The notes under the pieces: generated by a model
Databases searched by the model: none
The model's input: the letters and a program-made list of their open reading frames with translations, nothing else
Told to the model about the DNA's origin: nothing
Translations under genes and position numbers: made by a program
Part shown: one piece after another, positions 34,676-42,276 of the stretch
How the letters are laid out: each line of letters starts with the position of its first letter
How positions within the stretch are numbered: the stretch's first letter is position 1
Source of the DNA: an uncultured Flaviramulus sp.
Lineage (GTDB): Bacteria; Bacteroidota; Bacteroidia; Flavobacteriales; Flavobacteriaceae
Direction: 5' to 3'
DNA length: 64,000 nt
Assembly (NCBI GenBank): GCA_947487155.1
Contig: CANKVS010000004.1
Location: forward strand, 1-64,000

Positions 34676-36406
34676 CTATTCTGGTTGTTCTAATAAATTA
34701 GGATTATTAACTATGGCTCCTTGAGGTATTGGCCATACGTAATAATTATCTGGATTAAAGAATCGTTCTCCTACTATAATTTTAAGAGAAGAATCTAAAT
34801 CACCATCATCCACATTTTTATTAGCCTTTCTTTTTGGACCTAAAGGAATACCATATACATTAGGATCTGCAAATACTTGTGCTCCTAATCTATGGCGTCT
34901 AATATCGAACCAACGCTGTGGGCCTTCGCCTGCAAATTCAAGACGTCTTTCTTTAATGATAATATCAATATCTACTGGACGTCCGTAACTAGTAACTACA
35001 TTGGGCATATTAACTCTAGATCTAACTTCGTCAACCATAGATTCTGCAATAGTTGTATTACCTATAGCTAATGCAGCTTCGGCATACATAAGAAGCACTT
35101 CGGCATAACGAATAAAGTGATAATGGATATTACCATTATTAGTAGGATGATCCCAATCAAAATCCATATACTTCTGGAAATAATATCCTGTTTTATTGAT
35201 TGCATTTTTATTTACATCATCCGTTTTTACACTTTTCACCTCCGTACCATTAGGCAACGTTATTTTTGGGTTTTTAGATGGATGAGGATCAAACACATAT
35301 AGGTCGTTTACGCCATCTCCTCCTTTTGCTGGAATTATTTCTCCACTTCTTAAAACTGTAATATCTAATCTGGGATCTCGTCCTGTCCAAGGGTCAGCTG
35401 GATCATAGCCTGATAAACCATCGTGAACATCTAATCCATTAGCTTGCATTTGGTAAGCTTCAACAATTCTTGAATCAAATCCTGCATAAGCACTATTATT
35501 CCTTTTTGACCCTGAAAAAGCACCTTTTGGTAAGGTCGCGTTAGCGTATCCATGAGTTTTTAATTCTCTATCGTAATTAATAGTCCACATAGCTTCAGAT
35601 GTGTTTAAGCCAAAACTAGTATCTCTGTTAAATAAGCTTTGAAATCCTTCAACTCCAGCATCAAGGCTGTATACTCCTGAGTTTACAATTGCTTCACAGG
35701 CATCAAAAGCATTTTGATGTAGTTCTGTAGGGTTAGAGTGCCAATCTATAGCATTTAAATTATGGCGTGCTTTAAAAGCCAAAACAGTACCGCTGGTTAT
35801 TCTACCTACATTCTCTTGCGCATATGATTCTGGTAAGATTGCTGCTATAGCATCAAATTCATCATTAATCCAATTAAATACTGTTTCACGATTCATTCTA
35901 AACGGGAAAAAATCTGGTGGTGTTGGTTCGGTATGTAAAACTATATCTTTAAAAATAAAATGTAGGCGAGCATACTGTAATACACGTAAAAAACGTGCTT
36001 CTGCTATATATCTAGCATATAAGTCTGATTCTATAGCAGGTTCTGCTTGAGGAGCACGATCTAAAAATTCATTAACATCTCTAATAAATGTGTATCTACT
36101 ACGATATTCCTCACTAACAACTTGTTCAGATTCTGTGAAAATTAAAGTAGACCCTCTTGCTGTTCCTACACGGTCAAAACCATCATCTGTTAACAGTGAA
36201 TATAGATATTCTGATTGGTCTGGGTTACCATTAGTGTTCATGCCTCGTACTTGTCTATACAAAGCATTTAAAGCAAAACGGATGTCTGTTTCTGTTTGAA
36301 AAACCGAAGACACAGAATATTGATCTGTGAGATCTCTTTCTAAAAATTCGTCACAACCTGTAAATAACAGGCCTCCTATAAATGCGAATATTATTATTTT
36401 TTTCAT
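34676..36406 (-). CDS. susD: SusD/RagB-type glycan-binding outer-membrane lipoprotein
   Basis: The ATG at 36406 gives 576 aa with lipobox LLFTGC. An ATG at 36427, overlapping the SusC stop as TAATG, is also possible and would mean direct coupling. SusD proteins bind oligosaccharides at the cell surface and act as the lid of the SusC pore. The TPR-like helical core shows ARFLRVLQYARLHF, FKARHNLNA and the C-terminal signature FAGEGPQRWFDIRRH near residue 490, then the usual YVWPIPQ ending. It is next to its SusC partner and opens the enzyme operon. Which glycan it binds cannot be read, as binding residues vary widely. Confidence 0.95.
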   Translation of the reverse strand: MKKIIIFAFIGGLLFTGCDEFLERDLTDQYSVSSVFQTETDIRFALNALYRQVRGMNTNGNPDQSEYLYSLLTDDGFDRVGTARGSTLIFTESEQVVSEEYRSRYTFIRDVNEFLDRAPQAEPAIESDLYARYIAEARFLRVLQYARLHFIFKDIVLHTEPTPPDFFPFRMNRETVFNWINDEFDAIAAILPESYAQENVGRITSGTVLAFKARHNLNAIDWHSNPTELHQNAFDACEAIVNSGVYSLDAGVEGFQSLFNRDTSFGLNTSEAMWTINYDRELKTHGYANATLPKGAFSGSKRNNSAYAGFDSRIVEAYQMQANGLDVHDGLSGYDPADPWTGRDPRLDITVLRSGEIIPAKGGDGVNDLYVFDPHPSKNPKITLPNGTEVKSVKTDDVNKNAINKTGYYFQKYMDFDWDHPTNNGNIHYHFIRYAEVLLMYAEAALAIGNTTIAESMVDEVRSRVNMPNVVTSYGRPVDIDIIIKERRLEFAGEGPQRWFDIRRHRLGAQVFADPNVYGIPLGPKRKANKNVDDGDLDSSLKIIVGERFFNPDNYYVWPIPQGAIVNNPNLLEQPE

Positions 36407-36426
36407 AAATCTATTTTTTTTAATCA

Positions 36427-39400
36427 TTAAAATGTAAAATTAACTCCTAAAGTCATTGTTCGAGGCAACGGATAGTCTACAGCTCCAAAACCTAGTTCTG
36501 CATCCCATCCATAATCGCTTGCAAAGAAATCATTCCATATATAAAATGGATTTTCTATAGAAGCGAATACTTCAATATTCTTAAAAAACTTAAGTTGATC
36601 TATTAAACCTTTATCAAAAGTATATCCTAAATTAATATTCCTTACTCTTATATAATTAGCGTCTCTTATTGTATAATCTGAAGCAGAATAATTAACTAAA
36701 CCAGATAACACTATAGGAAATGCTGCATTAGGGTCTGGGTTATTAGGATCAAAACTTAAAGCATGAACACCAAAAGCATTACCCACACCGCCAGAAAAGT
36801 GATTTATGGCTTGATTACCAGTAATACTAACCCTTCTATTAAACCTAGATTGTAGAGACATACCTAAACTAAGCCCTTTATAACTAAAATTAAGTTGAGA
36901 ACCCAAATTATACACTCCTTTTCTATCATCATCTATAGGTGCTCTATCGTAGGTTGCATCAATAATTCCATCTGGAACACCATCGGGTCCACTAATATCT
37001 TTAAATTTAGGAGCTCCAATATATACTAAGGCTGCATTTGGACCATCCAGAGTGATATTGTTTTGATAAGATTCTAAATCTGCTTGATTAACAATAAGAC
37101 CATCAAAAACATATCTTCTGGTAAGGCCTGATGTTTCTCCTTCTTGCCTAATAGTTCCTCCAGTAGTAACCTCTAACAGTTCTCCTAATTTATACCACTC
37201 TTGACGAATGTTAGAAGCGTTAACTCTTATACTATATGAAAAATCTTTGCCAATTTTGTTTTTATGACTTACTGCTAATTCCCAACCACGAAGTCTTAAT
37301 ATTGCAGAAGAATTGAAATCGGGTGCAGGTAGACCAAATTCGTCTGTAATATCAGAATTTATAATAAGGTCTTTTCTATCTCTTTGATATATATTAGCAT
37401 AAATACCTAGTTTCTTCTTGAAAAATTCCATATCTAAACGTAAATCTGTTTTCTCAAGAGTTTCCCAACTTAAATTAGGAATTGCATAATTTGCAATTAT
37501 AAGGCCTGGTTCTGTGCCATTGGGAAACACATATCCATTGTTAACATTAACAGCCGCTATATAAGAAAGATCACGACCATCAACTGATCCAACTTCCCCC
37601 CATGAGCCATTTATTTTAAATGTATCTATAAAGCCTACATTTTTCATAAAGCCTTCTTTATGTATATTCCATCCCACAGCTACTCCAGGAAAAAAACCAC
37701 TTCTAAAACCTGGTGCAAATTGCCCATCATAATCATTTCTAAAACTAGCTTCTAGTAAATACTTTCCTTTATAATCGTAAGTAATTCTACCAAATATAGA
37801 TTGTTGCCTACTATTTCCTTGATTTTGATTTGTTGTCTCTGTCTCTGGGTCTCCTAAACCTAATGAAATAACAGCATCATTTATAAATCCTGTTCTTGAA
37901 GCAGAAAATCCATTACTATCCGTTTTTCTACTCTCGTAACCTAATAAACCAGAAACATAATGTGCTCCAAACTTATGCTTATATTTTAATATAGATTGTG
38001 TACCAAATGTTGTGGCACGAACGGTATTTAAAGCCAACCTTCTATCTCCTGGTAATGGTTCATTTATAGGGTTTGCCGAATATTCTCCGGTTAGTCCATC
38101 AAACTCAAGAGTGGCATTAGCTATAGCGTTTCTCCAATCTAAAGAATTTGTACTTACTAAACGATAATTAGCATTTTGCTCAAAAGTTAAACCTTTTAAT
38201 AGTTTAAGCCCTAAATTAGCTTGTATTTCTAAAGCGTCTCTTCTGTTTCTATCAAAACTACCTAGTGTAGAACTGGATACTGGGTTAGTAGAAGTGCCTC
38301 CATCTCCAAATGCAAATAAACCAGTGGGATTGTCAAGTCCTAAACGCGGATCATCATCTCTAACAGGATATAATGGTACAGCACGTAAAGAGCGTGCATT
38401 TTCGGTAGGTACTGTAACTTGCTCACGATGTGTATAAGCCATGTTTGCTCCCATAGTCAACCAATTGGTTACTTCAGTTTCTACACGAGTACGAATATTA
38501 TAACGCTTAAAATAATCGAATTCATCATTTACATTTACACCATCTTGATCTACAAAGCCTAAAGTAACATTATAATTGGTACGTTCACTTCCTCCAGACA
38601 TGCTTAACGAATGGTTAAATTGTACAGCAGGTTCAGCATACACTAAATCAGTCCAATTTGTATCTATAAGTCCGCCTGCTAAAGCACGATTAACCACGTC
38701 TTGACTGAATTCAGAAAAAAGGTCAATATTAGCAGGGTCTTCTCCGTTAATATAAACTTCTTGATTAAAAGCTGCTATATTTCGCAACTGCATATACTCT
38801 GCAGTATTAGCTAATTCTGGTATAGAAGTAAATTCTTGAATACTACTTTGTAAACCATATTTAAACGTAGGTTTACTATTCCTTTTTCCTTTTTTAGTAG
38901 TAATTAATACAACACCATTAGATGCACCTAAACCATATATGGCTGTTGCAGAAGCATCTTTTAAAATAGTAAAGGTTTCAATTACGTTAGGGTCTACATC
39001 ATTAATACTGGCAGGAAATCCATCCACTAAAACAAGTGGCGCACCTTCTCCTCTTAAACTAAGCCCTGGAAAAGCACCTGGTCGTCCGCTTCCAAAACCA
39101 ACCTGTAAACTGGGGTCTACACCTGCAAGTGCTTGCTGTACGTTAGTTATCGGTCGCTTTTCTAAAACTTCAGTATCAATAGCTACAGCTCCAGAAATTA
39201 CTTTAGATTGAGATTGAACATCGTAACCTACAATTACGACTTCCTCTAATTGTGCACTGTCTTCTTCCAGTGCTATATTTAATGTTGTTTGTCCTGAAAC
39301 TGCTACTTCCTTTGTTTTATATCCTAAATAAGATACTATTAAAGTTGCATTTGCATTTTGCAATGTTAAACTGTATTTTCCATCAAAATCTGTTTGACTT

Positions 39401-39891
39401 CCGTTGGTAGTTCCTTTTTCTATAATGTTGGCTCCTATTAGAGGTATACCATCAGCATCCATTACTACACCTTTTACTTCTGTGTTTTGAATGGGTTGAA
39501 CACTATTTTCATTAGAAATTAGAATTGGTTTTTTCTTAATAACTATTTTATTGTTATCAGATAATTTAAAATCAAAATTATTATTTGATAAACTTTGTGC
39601 TAGTAATTCTGTTAGTAATATCTCCCCTTTCTTTAACTGTACTTCCGAAAATTCTTTAAATAGATCTCTAGGATAAATAAATCGATAATTAGTTTGCTTT
39701 TTAATTATTTTAAAGACTTTATCAACAGTAACTGTTTGGTCTTCATCTATAATTACTTTTTCCTGAGAAAATGAATTCTCAGTGTTTAAACTAAATACGG
39801 TAGTACATAAGAAAAAGATAAACGCTTTCATAATTGTAAAGAGCTTCAACTTTCTTATTAGAAAGCTGAAAATAGTTGGTTTAATTTTCAT
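36427..39891 (-). CDS. susC: SusC-type TonB-dependent transporter with STN domain
   Basis: 1154 aa outer-membrane pore for energised oligosaccharide uptake. After the signal (to about SFSQ) comes an STN domain (residues about 50-115, TVDKVFKIIKKQTNYRF), then a carboxypeptidase-regulatory-like domain (about 135-210, VKGVVMDADGIPLIGANI), a plug domain with VLVDGFPASINDVDP and the SusC-typical DASATAIYGLGASNGVV near 320, and a beta-barrel ending in GVNFTF with terminal Phe. The STN domain is the signal that couples such transporters to a FecR-type anti-sigma factor, and FecR is the next gene upstream (90 nt). An alternative start 20 codons inside would shorten the signal. The susC symbol marks family only. 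Confidence 0.95.
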   Translation of the reverse strand: MKIKPTIFSFLIRKLKLFTIMKAFIFFLCTTVFSLNTENSFSQEKVIIDEDQTVTVDKVFKIIKKQTNYRFIYPRDLFKEFSEVQLKKGEILLTELLAQSLSNNNFDFKLSDNNKIVIKKKPILISNENSVQPIQNTEVKGVVMDADGIPLIGANIIEKGTTNGSQTDFDGKYSLTLQNANATLIVSYLGYKTKEVAVSGQTTLNIALEEDSAQLEEVVIVGYDVQSQSKVISGAVAIDTEVLEKRPITNVQQALAGVDPSLQVGFGSGRPGAFPGLSLRGEGAPLVLVDGFPASINDVDPNVIETFTILKDASATAIYGLGASNGVVLITTKKGKRNSKPTFKYGLQSSIQEFTSIPELANTAEYMQLRNIAAFNQEVYINGEDPANIDLFSEFSQDVVNRALAGGLIDTNWTDLVYAEPAVQFNHSLSMSGGSERTNYNVTLGFVDQDGVNVNDEFDYFKRYNIRTRVETEVTNWLTMGANMAYTHREQVTVPTENARSLRAVPLYPVRDDDPRLGLDNPTGLFAFGDGGTSTNPVSSSTLGSFDRNRRDALEIQANLGLKLLKGLTFEQNANYRLVSTNSLDWRNAIANATLEFDGLTGEYSANPINEPLPGDRRLALNTVRATTFGTQSILKYKHKFGAHYVSGLLGYESRKTDSNGFSASRTGFINDAVISLGLGDPETETTNQNQGNSRQQSIFGRITYDYKGKYLLEASFRNDYDGQFAPGFRSGFFPGVAVGWNIHKEGFMKNVGFIDTFKINGSWGEVGSVDGRDLSYIAAVNVNNGYVFPNGTEPGLIIANYAIPNLSWETLEKTDLRLDMEFFKKKLGIYANIYQRDRKDLIINSDITDEFGLPAPDFNSSAILRLRGWELAVSHKNKIGKDFSYSIRVNASNIRQEWYKLGELLEVTTGGTIRQEGETSGLTRRYVFDGLIVNQADLESYQNNITLDGPNAALVYIGAPKFKDISGPDGVPDGIIDATYDRAPIDDDRKGVYNLGSQLNFSYKGLSLGMSLQSRFNRRVSITGNQAINHFSGGVGNAFGVHALSFDPNNPDPNAAFPIVLSGLVNYSASDYTIRDANYIRVRNINLGYTFDKGLIDQLKFFKNIEVFASIENPFYIWNDFFASDYGWDAELGFGAVDYPLPRTMTLGVNFTF

Positions 39892-39981
39892 AAATTTGCT
39901 TTGTGTTAGTTATGATTGATACATCTATAGAGGGACGAGGTTTGACACACGGCGAAATGTTTAAAACTTCGTTCCCTTTTT

Positions 39982-41157
39982 TTATTTTAATATTACTGTT
40001 TTCTCATTTATAATAAATTCTTTTATAATTTCGTAATCTTTTATATCTGATAATATTTCTTCTACCCTTTGGTCTTTTCCTATAACGCCAATAAATTTTA
40101 CATTTTTAATGGATTCATTCTCAAAAACAACCTCCATATTATACCATCTAGATAATACTTTCATAATTTCAATTAAAGGTTTTTCTTCAAAACTAAACAC
40201 ACCTTCTTTCCAAGATATTTCATTATAAACATCGTCTATAGTGATAACTTCTAATGTATTGGCTGTTTTATTTAATATGGATTGCTGGCTAGGTGTTAAA
40301 TTTCTTTTTTTATCACCTACTTTAATTGTTACTTCTCCTTCTACTAAGGTTGCATAAATGTTAGATTCATCTTTATATGCTTTAACATTAAATTCTGTAC
40401 CTAATACTTCTATGTCTTGACCTTGTGTTTGTACAATAAACTTTGTCCCTTTATTTAATGAACTAGGAGACACATCAAAATAAGCTTCTCCATAAACTAA
40501 CTCTATTTTACGAGTTTCTTCATTAGTAAAACTTGTTGGATATTTAAGTTGAGATTCAGAATTTATCCAAACTTGAGTTCCATCTGATAACTTTATAAAA
40601 TACTCGCCACCTCTAGGTATGGTTAAATAATGGTATTCTATTTCAGATTGCTTTTCCTTTTTGCTGTTTTTATTGTAAATAATTTGTTCTCCATTACTAT
40701 TTACGTTTTTATTTTGGTAAGATGTTCCTTTTTCTAAAACTACTTGAGCGCCGCTTCCTAATGTTAAAACAGCTTTGTTTGTACCAGCTTCAATATCGCT
40801 AACAACTACTGTTGGCACATTATCTATACTGTTTTTATATAAACTATCTTTAAAAAAGTAACCAGACACCATAAGCCCTACACCAACTATTGCTGCTACA
40901 TATTTAACATAGGCAAATCGCCTTTTTTTAGTAACCAAATTTTCTTTCCTTATAAATTCGATTAACTCTTGCTTAGCCTCATCTACATTAAAATTTTTCA
41001 AGCTTTGATCTGTTATATAATTAGTTTCAATATAGGATTTAAAAATATTATTATACTCTACATTTTCTATGTAGGTATTAAACCTATCTAATTCTTTTGC
41101 AGTAATTGAATTAGTTACGTATTTTATTGATAGTTCAATAAATTCTTCTAGAGTCAT
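39982..41157 (-). CDS. FecR-family anti-sigma factor
   Basis: 391 aa. Cytoplasmic N-terminus (residues 1-80), one transmembrane segment near residues 85-105 (YVKYVAAIVGVGLMVSGYF), then the periplasmic FecR domain with YHYLTIPRGGEYFIKLSDGTQVWINSES-type sequence near 180-205, VYGEAYFDV and EGEVTIKV, followed by a C-terminal domain (LIEIMKVLSRWYNMEV) that meets the STN domain of SusC. It should hold the ECF sigma factor inactive until SusC reports a bound glycan. It is transcribed away from its sigma factor, with 128 nt between the two starts; the usual order in Bacteroidota is sigma then FecR on the same strand. Confidence 0.93.
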   Translation of the reverse strand: MTLEEFIELSIKYVTNSITAKELDRFNTYIENVEYNNIFKSYIETNYITDQSLKNFNVDEAKQELIEFIRKENLVTKKRRFAYVKYVAAIVGVGLMVSGYFFKDSLYKNSIDNVPTVVVSDIEAGTNKAVLTLGSGAQVVLEKGTSYQNKNVNSNGEQIIYNKNSKKEKQSEIEYHYLTIPRGGEYFIKLSDGTQVWINSESQLKYPTSFTNEETRKIELVYGEAYFDVSPSSLNKGTKFIVQTQGQDIEVLGTEFNVKAYKDESNIYATLVEGEVTIKVGDKKRNLTPSQQSILNKTANTLEVITIDDVYNEISWKEGVFSFEEKPLIEIMKVLSRWYNMEVVFENESIKNVKFIGVIGKDQRVEEILSDIKDYEIIKEFIINEKTVILK

Positions 41158-41285
41158 ACATATATCGTTCTATTTACATGACGGCTCCCAAATCTTTAAC
41201 CCCTATAATTTTAATATTTTTTTTATATTGCCCTCTTTACTTATTTACTTAGATGTATTTTATACGTATCTTGTTATTGTAATTA

Positions 41286-41885
41286 ATGAAAAAAGTAATA
41301 TCCCTAGACATAGAACTGATTTCTAAGCTTCAAAAAGGAGATGAAAATGCTTACACTTTTCTTATGGACACTTACCATCAGAAATTATGCGTGTATGCCA
41401 ATAGTTTAATTAATGATGGTTTAACTGCTGAAGATATAGTTCAAAATGTTTTTATTAACTTATGGAAAAGGCGTAAAAAATTAAAAGTTAAAACCTCTAT
41501 AGAAAGTTTGTTATACAAATCTGTTTACAATGAATTTATTGATCAATATAGAAAAAATGTAACTATTTTAAATGTTGAACAACGCTATATAGAACACTTA
41601 AATTTAATTGTTAACGATTATGACGAAGAAAAAATAAAAAAAGCCATTAAAATGGTTTATAAAGTAGTACAAAACCTTCCACCTAAGTGCAAAGAGATAT
41701 TTTTATTAAGTAAAACAGATGGCTTAAGTAACATGGAAATTTCAGAGCATTTAAACATTTCTATTAAAACTGTTGAAAATCAAATCTCTAAAGCCTTTAA
41801 AGTTGTTAGAAATAAATTGAATGATAAGATAGGTGTTCTATTATTTCTACTATATGATTTTAAAAAAAACGACACACAACAATAG
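41286..41885 (+). CDS. ECF RNA polymerase sigma factor (FecI/SusC-linked type)
   Basis: 199 aa. Region 2 (residues about 25-90) contains LTAEDIVQNVFINLWKRRKKL, region 4 (about 130-185) contains LPPKCKEIFLLSKTDGLSNMEISEHLNISIKTVENQI, a helix-turn-helix for the -35 element. This length and the VENQISKA helix are typical of PUL-linked ECF factors. It should activate the susC-led operon on the minus strand when FecR releases it. It is divergent from fecR; the 128-nt region between holds the promoters of both. I could not mark a clear TAnnTTTG box in it, which would fit control by the ECF factor itself. Confidence 0.93.
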   Translation: MKKVISLDIELISKLQKGDENAYTFLMDTYHQKLCVYANSLINDGLTAEDIVQNVFINLWKRRKKLKVKTSIESLLYKSVYNEFIDQYRKNVTILNVEQRYIEHLNLIVNDYDEEKIKKAIKMVYKVVQNLPPKCKEIFLLSKTDGLSNMEISEHLNISIKTVENQISKAFKVVRNKLNDKIGVLLFLLYDFKKNDTQQ

Positions 41886-41951
41886 CCTTATTTTACTAAT
41901 TTTTTATTGAACTCATAGTTTAAAACATTTTAAAGTGATTCCATAATTATA

Positions 41952-41959
41952 TATATTTG
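41952..41959 (+). promoter_or_regulatory. Candidate -7 promoter element (TATATTTG)
   Basis: TATATTTG fits the Bacteroidota -7 consensus TAnnTTTG. No good TTG/TTTG is visible 17-20 nt upstream. The predicted transcript would begin near 41966 and run into the hairpin at 42099-42123. Confidence 0.45.
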
Positions 41960-41965
41960 CACGCA

Positions 41966-42123
41966 ATGCAAGTTAATTTGACATATTAATATAATGGCGA
42001 GGTTTGTAATTTAATACAAATCATAAAATATTATAAATAGCTAGCAGAAGTGTTGGAGTAGAATTTATTTTTAAACCCTACATTACGATTACTAAGAGGT
42101 TAAGCAGTAAGCTTAACTTTTTT
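41966..42123 (+). ncRNA. Candidate small RNA upstream of tRNA-Leu
   Basis: About 158 nt between a consensus-like promoter box and a rho-independent terminator contain no reading frame of note. Within it TTTGTA and TACAAA (around 42005-42022) pair across ATTTAA as an internal hairpin. The size and the promoter-plus-terminator frame suggest a stand-alone small RNA, for example of the 6S type, or else the leader of the tRNA transcript. Nothing in the primary sequence lets me name it. Confidence 0.35.
42099..42123 (+). terminator. Rho-independent terminator
   Basis: GTTAAGC (42099-42105) pairs perfectly with GCTTAAC (42111-42117) across a 5-nt loop, followed by six T. No gene ends just upstream on this strand: the sigma factor stops at 41885. 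This is the main reason to suspect a small RNA between them. Confidence 0.65.
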
Positions 42124-42145
42124 ATTTTCGTTAAATTTATTTTAA

Positions 42146-42230
42146 GCGCACGTGGCGGAATTGGTAGACGCGCTGGCTTGAGGGGCCAGTATCCGTTTAG
42201 GATGTGGAAGTTCGAATCTTCTCGTGCGCA
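42146..42230 (+). tRNA. tRNA-Leu (anticodon GAG)
   Basis: 85-nt class II tRNA. The acceptor stem GCGCACG (42146-42152) pairs with CGTGCGC (42223-42229), with A as discriminator at 42230. The anticodon stem CTGGC/GCCAG (42173-42177 and 42185-42189) holds loop TTGAGGG, giving anticodon GAG at 42180-42182, which reads CUC and CUU leucine codons. The long variable arm expected of tRNA-Leu and the TTCGAAT T-loop are present. CCA is not encoded. A terminator follows at 42251-42276. Confidence 0.96.
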
Positions 42231-42250
42231 CGACATAATAGTATTGGAAT

Positions 42251-42276
42251 AAAAAAGCCGCTTTACGCGGCTTTTT
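42251..42276. terminator. Bidirectional terminator between tRNA-Leu and carB
   Basis: GCCGC (42257-42261) and GCGGC (42267-42271) form the stem around loop TTTAC, with six A before and five T after, so it can stop transcripts from both sides: the tRNA on plus and carB on minus. It directly abuts the carB stop codon at 42277-42279. Confidence 0.85.
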
